The notes below the pieces were generated by a model, which did no database searches, had not been told where the DNA came from, and saw only the letters and a program-made list of their open reading frames with translations. Below, in pieces: positions 17,599 to 25,555 of a DNA stretch of 25,740 nucleotides; position 1 is the stretch's first letter, and every line of letters starts with the position of its first letter. A program made the position numbers and the translations under genes. The DNA is taken from assembly GCA_035378955.1 (NCBI GenBank), contig DAOSUS010000010.1, forward strand, positions 1 to 25,740, in the 5' to 3' direction. This stretch comes from Candidatus Hydrogenedens sp. GTDB taxonomy: Bacteria > Hydrogenedentota > Hydrogenedentia > Hydrogenedentales > Hydrogenedentaceae.

Positions 17599-19041
17599 AT
17601 GAAGAAAGATATGTTTGTGATTTTTATTTTTGTGCTGGTTACTGTTTCATTTTTATCTGTTGTTTCTTATGGAGTAGAAGCGACCATTGCAAAAGATAGA
17701 ATGCTCGTTGTTGATGGGCAAAGAACCTTTATTTTGGGATTGTATAGCCCAAAAACTGATGACCCTGAAGAACTACAGACATTAGCCGATGCTGGATTTA
17801 ATTTAATTTCCATAAGTCCTAATGAGGAACAACTTAATATTGCTAAAGAACATAATTTAATGGCATGGACAAATATTTATTCGGCAATTGCTTCCACGGA
17901 TGCGGAAACTCGAAAACAGGAACTTCTGAAATTGATTAACCTTTGTGCAGGACATCCTTCATTTTTTGTCTGGGAACAGCCCGATGAAGCCTTATGGAAT
18001 ATATTCCTTCGTAATAATGAAGCAAAACGATATAAAGAACCGCAAGTAATTCGGGAGAAGTTGTCGCAGTTTGCAGATGAAAAATTGAAGCAAGAATTAA
18101 CGGCGGAATTGCAAAAAGCCGTAGATTTATATAGTAAAGGTTTATGGGCAGAAGGAGAAGGGATTGTAAGTCAAATCTGGCAAAAGATAGGTGAGAGTTC
18201 GCCGTTTGCAAATTATTCGATGGCAAATATAGAAAAGTTTAAGGCGGAGGAATGGGAAAGACTACATCAAGCCTATCAAATCATAAAAGAAGTGGATGGA
18301 AAACATCCTGTATGGGCAAATCATGCACCGCGGAACTCTATGGAAAGTCTGCGTAAGTTTAGTGCGTGTGCAGATATTGTTGGTTGTGATATTTATCCTG
18401 TGCCGATGCATCCTAAATTGCGGCACTCTGACCTGATGGACCAAACAATGGTGTCTGTCGGAGCATATACCCGTCGTATGCAGGAAATTGACCCACAAAA
18501 ACCTGTGTGGATGGTTATTCAGGGATTTGATTGGGGTATGTTGCAAGGGGATGTATATGAACGCAGTGGCAGTGAACAGAAAGGATTTCGACCGCCGACG
18601 CTTAATGAAATTCGTTTTATGGGTTTTGATTGTATTGTAAATGGGGCGAGAGGTATTTTGTTCTGGGGGACGCATTATGTTCCGCGGGATATGAAATTGT
18701 GGGCTGATTTGATAACTTTTGCAAAAGAAATCAAATCTCTTCAATCGGTGCTTTCCGCTGAAGATAGTACCCAACCTGTGAATATAACACAGGATGAAAT
18801 ATTTGGCTCTGGGGACCGGGGTGTGCTGGCTCTGGTGAAAGTGTATCAACAGAAACCGTGGATTTTACTTGTTAACGAATGGCATGAATGTGGGATTCGT
18901 TATCACTTAAATTCTCCTTGCTTATCCTCAGGTCAAAAATATCGTGAGTATTACACGCAAACGGAAGTGGAAGTAAAAGACAATACCCTGACCTATGGTA
19001 TTGAACCTCAGGGTGTTCAGGTCTGGCAACCTATGGAATAG
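17599..19041 (+). CDS. Secreted TIM-barrel glycosidase-like protein
   Basis: A 480-residue exported protein with a signal peptide at about 1-26 (MFVIFIFVLVTVSFLSVVSYG). A barrel-like fold follows: FILGLYSP near 49, LADAGFNLISI about 62-72, WTNIYSAI about 94-101, and FFVWEQPDEALW at 122-133. E126 or E130 could be the acid/base by analogy with GH2/GH5/GH42-type barrels. Later strands are ADIVGCDIYPVP, PVWMVIQGFDWG and GARGILFWGTHY. A small beta domain closes the C-terminus. I cannot name the family or substrate, and the usual second catalytic glutamate is not obvious (the later strand reads IQGFDW). A strong AGGAAAGGA precedes the ATG. It converges with the lipoprotein gene 21 bases away. It may act with the glutaminase-like and first TIM-barrel proteins in extracellular breakdown, which is inference. 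Confidence 0.75.
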   Translation: MKKDMFVIFIFVLVTVSFLSVVSYGVEATIAKDRMLVVDGQRTFILGLYSPKTDDPEELQTLADAGFNLISISPNEEQLNIAKEHNLMAWTNIYSAIASTDAETRKQELLKLINLCAGHPSFFVWEQPDEALWNIFLRNNEAKRYKEPQVIREKLSQFADEKLKQELTAELQKAVDLYSKGLWAEGEGIVSQIWQKIGESSPFANYSMANIEKFKAEEWERLHQAYQIIKEVDGKHPVWANHAPRNSMESLRKFSACADIVGCDIYPVPMHPKLRHSDLMDQTMVSVGAYTRRMQEIDPQKPVWMVIQGFDWGMLQGDVYERSGSEQKGFRPPTLNEIRFMGFDCIVNGARGILFWGTHYVPRDMKLWADLITFAKEIKSLQSVLSAEDSTQPVNITQDEIFGSGDRGVLALVKVYQQKPWILLVNEWHECGIRYHLNSPCLSSGQKYREYYTQTEVEVKDNTLTYGIEPQGVQVWQPME

Positions 19042-19062
19042 GATTTGTGATAGAGGAAAAGA

Positions 19063-19626
19063 CTATTTCTGGGTGATTTTTCCGTCGGGGGTTTGATATT
19101 TATGCCCTTGCTGGAGGTATGAAATTCGGGCACGATAAAAGGCATCTTGAATAGCCGATAAGGATTTGGGTGGATAATTATTGGCTTTAATAATACCTTC
19201 GTAAAGAGCCCAACGGTCGCTATTTTCTCCCATTACAACCAACGCATTTTTATCACGCTGTTGACGATTTGTACTTCTTTTATACAAACTATTTCGCTGG
19301 ATAGCAATCAGACCGCCATTTTGTTCATAAACAAAGCCTTTATCAAGAAGGTCTTTTATTAGTTCATGACGGACCGCACGGGTGCGGATGGCTTGTTTTA
19401 TTTGAGGTGTATCTAAGTTGATGCCAAGGTTTGACAAATTCGGCTCGTGTTCACCGGCCCAGATTTTTTCTTCAATGTATTGAGCGGCTTTTAATAGTTC
19501 TTCTTGAGGAAGAGCAGAATAGTCCGGCGCAACACGGATAAAGGAATGAAGCGTTCCGCAAGAAGTTAGCATTGCAATAAACAGGCATAGGATAGTAGTT
19601 GTTAAAATAGACTTTTTAGAAAACAT
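19063..19626 (-). CDS. Lipoprotein with YdbL (DUF1318)-like C-terminus
   Basis: A 187-residue lipoprotein. The signal MFSKKSILTTTILCLFIAMLTSC ends in a lipobox (LTSC, lipidated C23), so the mature protein is membrane-anchored. The second half (KGFVYEQNGGLIAI, then NRQQRDKNALVVMGENSDRW, then GHKYQTPDGKITQK) follows the pattern of the YdbL/DUF1318 family: a Gly-rich turn, NxxR, and a closing 'tPdGk' strand. This is from pattern memory, moderately sure. I chose the ATG at 19626 because AAGGAGAAGG lies just upstream (19631-19640). A longer frame to 19713 would start inside the GGDEF gene and put a charged stretch before the signal. It is the last gene of the kinase/transpeptidase/GGDEF operon, 17 bases after the GGDEF stop. 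Its function is unknown. Confidence 0.75.
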   Translation of the reverse strand: MFSKKSILTTTILCLFIAMLTSCGTLHSFIRVAPDYSALPQEELLKAAQYIEEKIWAGEHEPNLSNLGINLDTPQIKQAIRTRAVRHELIKDLLDKGFVYEQNGGLIAIQRNSLYKRSTNRQQRDKNALVVMGENSDRWALYEGIIKANNYPPKSLSAIQDAFYRARISYLQQGHKYQTPDGKITQK

Positions 19627-19634
19627 TTTACCTT

Positions 19635-19640
19635 CTCCTT
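19635..19640 (-). promoter_or_regulatory. Shine-Dalgarno deciding the lipoprotein start
   Basis: AAGGAG on the minus strand lies eight bases ahead of the ATG at 19626. It places the lipobox signal peptide at the true N-terminus. Confidence 0.75.
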
Positions 19641-19643
19641 CTT

Positions 19644-21278
19644 TTAGGATGGATTGATTTTTTTTGAAGCGATAATCATATTTTTGCCTTTCCGTTTTGC
19701 CTGGTAAAGGCATTGGTCTGCAATACGAAGTAAGTCCTCTACGGATAGGGTTTCATTCTGCACAACTTCTACAACGCCACCGCTCATTGTAATTTTAACA
19801 CTTTTGCCCATGTATTCAAAAGGTCGGTCTTCAATAACTTTTCGTATTCGTTCTGCCTGAATATAGGCACCTTCAATAGAAGTTTGCGGCATGATGACGA
19901 TAAATTCCTCACCTCCATACCTTGCAACAATATCCGTGCGTCGGATTGTCTGTAGCATTCGTGTTGCGATTTCTTTTAATACCGCATCGCCGAATAGGTG
20001 TCCATGGGTATCATTACATTTTTTAAAGTCATCTATATCAAACAGGGCACAGGATAGGGGAACATTATACCTTAAACTTCGCAATATTTCTTCTTCCAAT
20101 CGTTCACGGAAAAAGCGGTGATTATAAATACCTGTTAAACCATCTGTTATTGCAAGTTTTTGTAGTGTTTTATTTGCTTGTTGAACGGACTCGAATAATT
20201 GGGCACGCTCTAAAGCACTACCAGCCGCATTGGTTACGATTTCAAAGAAATTTATCTCGCGTAGTGTAAATCCTGTTTCTTTACGCACAGCGCGAAGTAA
20301 TAACGAACCTACCTCCGGGTCATTCAAAACAATAGGTATAACTAATATGGAATTAATTCCTTTTTGAATGAGGGAATCCAGACAGGGTTTCATCAAGGGG
20401 TCATTCTGAACATTATTAATAACTACTTTATCACCGATGGATAAGGCTTTTTTAATTTCCGGGTATTTGCTTAAAGGAACTGTCATATCGTAGAGATTTG
20501 CATCATCGTGAGAAGCCAGGACATGTACCATATCTTCCTGACCCCAGATACGCACTATAGAACAGCGGTCGGATTTGACTATTTTAGATATTTGTTCAAC
20601 AAAAACATAAAGAACATCATGAGCACGTTTTTTGGAAGAAATTACCTTCAATATTTCCAGCACTGTTGCCAGTTCGCTTTTATCCATTTCTACCAATGAT
20701 TCATGTCCCGAGAGCATTTCTGTTTGAACGGACATGATACGGGTAGTTATTTCTGTAATTTTATCTAAGTCCTCTTTGTAAGAACGAAACTGTTCGAGGA
20801 GGGATGGCGCAAAAAGATGAAGTAGGTGCTGGATATAAACACGGTGATAGGACCAACCCCCATCGAAATTACCATTACCATTCGTGTCCATTCTTTTTAT
20901 GATTGTTCCAATAAAAGAAATGGCAATGTTAGAAGAAACGATAATAAAAAGTCGGTCTGCATTTTGAAAATAGGGTGGAGGATTATGTGTTTCTACAGGA
21001 ATGTCCCAATGAGATGGGGATAATCCTAAAACAATCATTTTATTAATATTCGGTAGAAAATTATCAATCTCCTTTAACTGCTGCAAAGTTTCTGCATCAC
21101 TGATAACAATGAGGTCATTTCCTCCAAAACGACCAATTCTACTCAATGCTTCATCGCAAAGGGTATAAAAAAGGGTTGCGTTGTTGATAGGAATAAGGGC
21201 ATGGTGAGGGGGGAATGATTGGAATTCGGAAGAAAAAATCCGCTCTTTTAAGGTTGTATTTTCTATATTGTTATCCAT
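19644..21278 (-). CDS. GAF-GGDEF diguanylate cyclase with N-terminal sensor domain
   Basis: A 544-residue cytoplasmic signalling protein predicted to make cyclic di-GMP from two GTP. The C-terminal cyclase domain (about 375-540) has the start ITDGLTGIYNHRFF, the metal region FDIDDFKKCND, the active-site loop G455-G-E-E-F459, and an intact inhibitory site R446-R-T-D449 five residues ahead of it. Product feedback is therefore likely. A GAF domain (about 210-360) follows a short helical linker. The first 160 residues form a separate alpha/beta domain that I do not recognise (a DICT-like sensor is possible), containing DTNGNGNFDGGW at 131-142, which resembles a calcium-binding loop. There are no membrane segments. 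AAGAAGGG lies just upstream of the ATG. It is downstream of the transpeptidase gene by 43 bases in the same operon. Confidence 0.93.
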   Translation of the reverse strand: MDNNIENTTLKERIFSSEFQSFPPHHALIPINNATLFYTLCDEALSRIGRFGGNDLIVISDAETLQQLKEIDNFLPNINKMIVLGLSPSHWDIPVETHNPPPYFQNADRLFIIVSSNIAISFIGTIIKRMDTNGNGNFDGGWSYHRVYIQHLLHLFAPSLLEQFRSYKEDLDKITEITTRIMSVQTEMLSGHESLVEMDKSELATVLEILKVISSKKRAHDVLYVFVEQISKIVKSDRCSIVRIWGQEDMVHVLASHDDANLYDMTVPLSKYPEIKKALSIGDKVVINNVQNDPLMKPCLDSLIQKGINSILVIPIVLNDPEVGSLLLRAVRKETGFTLREINFFEIVTNAAGSALERAQLFESVQQANKTLQKLAITDGLTGIYNHRFFRERLEEEILRSLRYNVPLSCALFDIDDFKKCNDTHGHLFGDAVLKEIATRMLQTIRRTDIVARYGGEEFIVIMPQTSIEGAYIQAERIRKVIEDRPFEYMGKSVKITMSGGVVEVVQNETLSVEDLLRIADQCLYQAKRKGKNMIIASKKINPS

Positions 21279-21321
21279 TTCCCTTCTTATCCTATTGCTC
21301 CATTATGAAATCGTTTTCGTT

Positions 21322-22656
21322 TTATTTTTTGACCTCTGAAGGTGGATTTGCAGTTGCCTCATTATTTTCAGGAATACTATCTACCTGAGCCAGAGGATAG
21401 ACATCTTTAAAATTTACTTCTTCTTTGATAATAACAGGGGTTGAACGAACAATCAAATCGTATATTTCCTCTACTTCTTCCGGATAGAACCGCACACAGC
21501 CGTTTGAAGAGTAGGTGCCGATAGTTTCTGGTGCAATAGTCCCATGAAGTCCTAAATCTGTAGGAAGTCCCGGTTCAGACGGCACTAAAGGCATCCATCG
21601 TGTTCCCAATTCATTTCTTGGGTCGCCTGCGGGGATAGGACCTTCGCCGGGTTTGAACCATGTAGGATTTTTTTGTTTGTTCCCAATCTTGTAAGAGCCT
21701 AAGCTTGTTTCATGTCCGGGCTTTCCAAGACCAACCTTGTATCGTTTAAATATTCCCTGTTCATCTACTAAAAAAGCCCGACACTTTGACCGTTCTACAA
21801 GGAGCCGAAAATCTTTGGGTGTGTATTTTAATGTCTGGTTTAAACGGAGTCTTGTGTTTTCATCCAATTGATTGGCACGAGATAGCATACCGACAGGTGT
21901 GTTTAATTTTGCCCCGATACTGATTAAAGAATCTCCCTGTTGAACAGTGTAAACTTTACTTTCTGGTGTGGGTGTACTGGAAAAGATAAGTTCCACATTT
22001 AATTTTCCTAATAAATCTAATGATTCATTCCAGATATCCGAATTCCATTCTGCATCTATTACAGCCTTCTGGGCGAGGTCGCGTGCTTTAATCTTTTCAT
22101 TCCCTTGTTCCTCTATTCGGGCTAAACCTAAATATCCATAAACACGATTTCCACGAGAAGCACGGTCAATTATGTCTTGATAAATAGAACGAGCCACATC
22201 CTTTTTCCCGATTGCCTCAGCAAGTTGAGCATAACGATATTTTAAGTAATGTATCCGTGTGCTATTTTCACATTTCTGTAATGCTTCTTCTGCTACGGTA
22301 AAAGCATCGTTTGTCTTTTCATTTTTGAGTTCCAACTCTATCCATAGTAGATATGCTTCTACCAGATTTTCTACCTGTTTTTCTTTCTTAACATAATTCT
22401 TTAACTCGGAACGCAAATCGTCGAAACGACCTTCCTCAAACATTTTTTTGAATTGTTCAAGGGCATTTTCTGCTTTTTCGGTGGATGAAGTGGGAAGAAG
22501 TTTTTCTACAATTTTTCCTTTAGAAATGAGATTGGAAGAGGTGTATAAAAACCGATAGATAATATATCCCGCTATGAGGAGTAGCATAACTCCGATAAAA
22601 ATGCGGAGTAATGTTCTATCCGAATTCTTTTTTGATGAAAAGTATTGTTTGGGCAT
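21322..22656 (-). CDS. TPR-LysM-YkuD L,D-transpeptidase
   Basis: A 444-residue peptidoglycan enzyme anchored by one N-terminal helix (about 17-36, IFIGVMLLLIAGYIIYRFLY). Residues about 50-225 are helical repeats of TPR type. A LysM peptidoglycan-binding domain spans about 234-279 (YTVQQGDSLISIGAKLN). The YkuD catalytic domain (about 283-415) has H371 in LHGT and the nucleophile C387 in SSNGCVRFYP, so it should form 3-3 or lipoprotein cross-links in the periplasm. The TPR insertion before LysM is larger than in simple YkuD proteins and may hold a partner. The start lies 6 bases after the kinase stop with only a weak ribosome site, suggesting translation coupled to the kinase. It ends with a Pro/Glu/Asn tail. 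Active-site residues are complete. Confidence 0.93.
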   Translation of the reverse strand: MPKQYFSSKKNSDRTLLRIFIGVMLLLIAGYIIYRFLYTSSNLISKGKIVEKLLPTSSTEKAENALEQFKKMFEEGRFDDLRSELKNYVKKEKQVENLVEAYLLWIELELKNEKTNDAFTVAEEALQKCENSTRIHYLKYRYAQLAEAIGKKDVARSIYQDIIDRASRGNRVYGYLGLARIEEQGNEKIKARDLAQKAVIDAEWNSDIWNESLDLLGKLNVELIFSSTPTPESKVYTVQQGDSLISIGAKLNTPVGMLSRANQLDENTRLRLNQTLKYTPKDFRLLVERSKCRAFLVDEQGIFKRYKVGLGKPGHETSLGSYKIGNKQKNPTWFKPGEGPIPAGDPRNELGTRWMPLVPSEPGLPTDLGLHGTIAPETIGTYSSNGCVRFYPEEVEEIYDLIVRSTPVIIKEEVNFKDVYPLAQVDSIPENNEATANPPSEVKK

Positions 22657-22662
22657 AGTTTT

Positions 22663-23598
22663 CTAAATTCTCGATTCAGTTGCTCGTTTTAAGTCTAATA
22701 ATAATTCTGTCATGGATTGATAACGATGTTCTATTTTACGGCGAAGTGATTTTAAGATAATACGGTCCAGTGCAGGAGTAATTTGAGGATTATGAGTGGA
22801 AGGAGGAACAAATTTATAATTGGGGTCTACTAACTGACGGGTTATAATTTTTGCGTCATTTCCTTCACAGGGATGTTTGCCGGAAAAGAGTTCATACATC
22901 GTTAGACCGAAAGAGAAAATATCGGAACGGGGGTCTAAATTCTTCTTCAATATCTGTTCAGGAGACATGTAAAGGCGTGTTCCGCCAGTTTCTTTCATAA
23001 GCCAGCCTTTCCATGTCGCATTTGTTTTGGACAGTCCGAAATCCACGATTTTAACCTGCTTCCCATCTTTAGAAAACAAGAAATTGGCAGGCTTAACATC
23101 CCGATGGACTATTCCATGTTGATGAAGGTAATCCAGTCCATGGCAAAGTTTAATACATATATCTATCATCTGGCGGATGTTTAAGTCACGCTCTGTAATA
23201 TGTTTTTTCAGATTGTAACCATCGATAAACTCCATAATAATACAACGGCGTGTCCTACCTGCTACATCAATGGCTTCATGTATGTTTTTATCCATACGGA
23301 TAATATTCGGGTGGTTTAGTGATGCGGCTATCATTACTTCTCTGCCTAAGAAATCTTGCTTCCGTCGTTTTGGGTCCTCATCGAAACGGGGGTCAAGCAC
23401 TTTGACTGCTACTGTTAAATCTTTGCTTCGGTCTATAGCCTTATACACAGTTCCCATACCACCCGTTCCGATAGGTGCTAAGATTTCATACGGACCTACC
23501 TGACGAATTTCGAGTTCCGACCGATTGGGGTCGTCAAACTCTGAGGCGACTGACTGTGATGATACATCGTTTTTCTTTTTTTTAAAAATCCAGAACAT
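22663..23598 (-). CDS. Hanks-type Ser/Thr protein kinase
   Basis: A 311-residue soluble kinase that covers the catalytic domain and little more. It shows the glycine loop GTGGMGTVY at 44-52, K66 in VAVK, alpha-C glutamate E87, the catalytic loop HRDVKPAN at 165-172, DFG at 186-188 and MSPEQ in the P+1 region, so it should be active. There is no transmembrane segment or PASTA domain, unlike many bacterial kinases. The N-terminal tail (about 1-33) is basic then acidic. I chose the ATG at 23598, with GAGAGGGG just upstream. A TTG at 23610 would place the start within that site. It sits between the MoxR gene (78 bases upstream) and the L,D-transpeptidase (6 bases downstream). Cell-envelope proteins or the neighbouring GGDEF protein are plausible substrates, which is inference. 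The gene ends in TAG. Confidence 0.93.
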   Translation of the reverse strand: MFWIFKKKKNDVSSQSVASEFDDPNRSELEIRQVGPYEILAPIGTGGMGTVYKAIDRSKDLTVAVKVLDPRFDEDPKRRKQDFLGREVMIAASLNHPNIIRMDKNIHEAIDVAGRTRRCIIMEFIDGYNLKKHITERDLNIRQMIDICIKLCHGLDYLHQHGIVHRDVKPANFLFSKDGKQVKIVDFGLSKTNATWKGWLMKETGGTRLYMSPEQILKKNLDPRSDIFSFGLTMYELFSGKHPCEGNDAKIITRQLVDPNYKFVPPSTHNPQITPALDRIILKSLRRKIEHRYQSMTELLLDLKRATESRI

Positions 23599-23600
23599 TA

Positions 23601-23608
23601 CCCCTCTC
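23601..23608 (-). promoter_or_regulatory. Shine-Dalgarno deciding the kinase start
   Basis: GAGAGGGG on the minus strand lies two bases ahead of the ATG at 23598. The alternative upstream TTG overlaps it and has no ribosome site of its own. Confidence 0.6.
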
Positions 23609-23676
23609 AACTCTTAATATATTTGATATTTTCATATTAATCATACCACAAAACCCCAATTAAAGTTAAGTCAATT

Positions 23677-24642
23677 TTATGCTGTTTTCCATTGTTGAAC
23701 TCCCGTCGCAGGAACAGGGACTTCGTTGAGAATTTCTTTCAATACGGAAGAAACCGTTACTTTTCTTAATCTGCTTTCCGGATTTAAAATAAGACGATGT
23801 TCTAAAACTGGAAAAACAAGGGATTTAACATCGTCGGGAATAACATATCCTCTACCTAATACGGCGGCATATCCCTGACAACAGCGAAACAACATCAGAG
23901 ATGCACGGGGACTTGCCCCCAACATTAAATGTGTATGGTCTCGTGTTCGTGCAATGATACGCAACATATATTCCCTTACTTTAGGGTGAATGAAAATATC
24001 ACGCACTTTTGCCTGCATTTGAATAATGGTTTGGGGGTCTGTTACGGGTTTTAAATTTTCGATAGGATGGGCTAATCGTAATCGCTCTAACATATCCAGT
24101 TCTGCAATCATACTCGGATATCCCATGGATAGTTTTATCATAAATCGGTCTAACTGGGCTTCAGGTAAGGGAAATGTTCCCTCATGTTCTACGGGATTTT
24201 GAGTGGCAAATACAATAAAAGGTTTGTTCAGGATATAGGTTTTCCCATCTACGGATACCTGCCCTTCCGCCATTGCTTCTAATAGAGCGGATTGTGTTCG
24301 AGGTGTTGCCCGATTAATTTCATCTGCAACAATTACTTGATTGAAAATAGGTCCCGGACGAAACTCAAAATTTTGTGTGGATTGGTTAAATATAGATACC
24401 CCTGTTACATCGGTCGGTAATAAGTCGGGTGTGCATTGTATTCGTGTATAGGAACAACCACTTGAAATGGCTAAAGAGCGTGCTAACATAGTCTTTGCAA
24501 CACCGGGAACATCTTCTAATAAAACATGTCCGCCTGCTAAAAAAGCACCCAGAGCCGTTCGGACAACATGGCTTTTATCCAATACGACTGTCTCGATATT
24601 CTGGACTAAATCTTTGACAACATCCCGAAATTGTCCCGCCAT
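23677..24642 (-). CDS. MoxR-family AAA+ ATPase
   Basis: A 321-residue AAA+ chaperone-like ATPase. It shows Walker A-type EDVPGVAKT at 43-51 (Ala in place of the second Gly, a frequent MoxR form), Walker B VIVADEINRA at 103-112, the sensor-1 block FATQNPVEHEGTFPLPEAQLDRF, and a C-terminal lid with GASPRAS (sensor-2 region). Length and motifs are standard for MoxR. Members usually work with DUF58 or VWA proteins that are encoded next to them. None is here, and the next gene is a Ser/Thr kinase 78 bases on. AGGAT lies five bases ahead of the ATG. It is the first gene of the minus-strand operon and divergent from the exported orphan gene, with 94 bases between the starts. Confidence 0.93.
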   Translation of the reverse strand: MAGQFRDVVKDLVQNIETVVLDKSHVVRTALGAFLAGGHVLLEDVPGVAKTMLARSLAISSGCSYTRIQCTPDLLPTDVTGVSIFNQSTQNFEFRPGPIFNQVIVADEINRATPRTQSALLEAMAEGQVSVDGKTYILNKPFIVFATQNPVEHEGTFPLPEAQLDRFMIKLSMGYPSMIAELDMLERLRLAHPIENLKPVTDPQTIIQMQAKVRDIFIHPKVREYMLRIIARTRDHTHLMLGASPRASLMLFRCCQGYAAVLGRGYVIPDDVKSLVFPVLEHRLILNPESRLRKVTVSSVLKEILNEVPVPATGVQQWKTA

Positions 24643-24688
24643 AAAAATCCTGCCATTAAAATTTTATTGCTGAAAATAAATTTGAATG

Positions 24689-24704
24689 ATATTATATATA
24701 ATAT
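24689..24704. promoter_or_regulatory. 16-bp AT palindrome with back-to-back TATAAT in divergent spacer
   Basis: ATATTATATATAATAT is a perfect palindrome between the divergent MoxR and exported-protein genes. It contains TATAAT on the plus strand (24697-24702) and on the minus strand (24691-24696). On the minus strand, TTTCAT lies 17 bases upstream as a poor -35 box. No good -35 box fits the plus strand. It may be a shared -10 region or an operator, but the AT-rich setting makes chance possible. Confidence 0.35.
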
Positions 24705-24736
24705 GGATATAAAATGAAAAGATAGGAATAAATATT

Positions 24737-25552
24737 ATGAGTGGCGTCATGAAACAGAAAATTTACATTATCAGTTGGTTATGTTCTACCGCATTTTGTT
24801 TTTTATCAATAGCGGATACTTTAGTTGCCCGTGAGAAAACCTATCAAGATGTATATATTATGGAAGGACTTCATTCGTATTATATACTTTTGCCAGAGAC
24901 AGGAACTATCGAAAGTGTTTTGAAGAAAGATATTGATGATGATTCGCTCATTTTTGATAAGCCCGAAAGGAGGATGGCTTTGAAAAAACAATGGGATGAA
25001 AAGCAGTCGGTTCCTATGAAATTATCAAGGGGAGAGGAAGAAATATCAGGGAATAAAGGGAATGAAGATACTTATATAAAACCTACATCGAAACCGTCAG
25101 TCTTTGTTTTGAAACGGAAGGGCAATGCTTCCCAAAATTATAATTCGAACAGCGATTATTATTCTCCCAGAAGTGATATGACCTATGCTATGCCCGGAAC
25201 CGCATATTCATCAAATATTTCCAATCGCAGGATAGATAGTAAGGCATACGGACTTTATAATACACAGGGTATGGATAGTCTTCCCAAAGTTGTATTGAGA
25301 AATCCACCTGTTTCAGGTAGGGGTTATTTATCAGGGGAAAATAGGATAAATTATGGTGCGAATGCTTTTATGGGTGGAGGGGTAGGAAGGATGCCTATGG
25401 GATATGGTGGTGGAATGGGTATGTTTAACGATGTGACGGTTATAAGTAATATATCTGATTTATTTTCGACTATTGATGACCGTCTTGTTGGGGAGTTTGG
25501 AGCAATACGAATAGTTCCTTCGTCAGGGAATTTGTTGGGTAATCGTAGATAA
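24737..25552 (+). CDS. Exported Gly/Met-rich protein of unknown function
   Basis: A 271-residue protein I do not recognise. A signal peptide at about 5-31 (IYIISWLCSTAFCFLSIADTLVA) predicts export. A short conserved-looking segment (KTYQDVYIMEGLHSYYILLPETGTIESVL) follows. The middle is charged and then rich in Asn/Ser/Tyr, and probably disordered. A Gly/Met stretch (GGGVGRMPMGYGGGMGMF) near 214-233 is followed by a short ordered-looking end (VISNISDLFSTIDDRLVGEFGAIRIVP). AGGAAT lies 8 bases before the first ATG; a second ATG is four codons later. It is divergent from MoxR, and its stop is only 3 bases before a 9-bp minisatellite. It may be an envelope or appendage component; no enzyme motif is visible. 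Confidence 0.65.
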   Translation: MSGVMKQKIYIISWLCSTAFCFLSIADTLVAREKTYQDVYIMEGLHSYYILLPETGTIESVLKKDIDDDSLIFDKPERRMALKKQWDEKQSVPMKLSRGEEEISGNKGNEDTYIKPTSKPSVFVLKRKGNASQNYNSNSDYYSPRSDMTYAMPGTAYSSNISNRRIDSKAYGLYNTQGMDSLPKVVLRNPPVSGRGYLSGENRINYGANAFMGGGVGRMPMGYGGGMGMFNDVTVISNISDLFSTIDDRLVGEFGAIRIVPSSGNLLGNRR

Positions 25553-25555
25553 AGA

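Noticed and set aside
19627..19713. N-terminal extension of the lipoprotein
   Set aside because: It would overlap the end of the GGDEF gene and place charged residues before a clear lipoprotein signal; the ribosome site supports the ATG at 19626.
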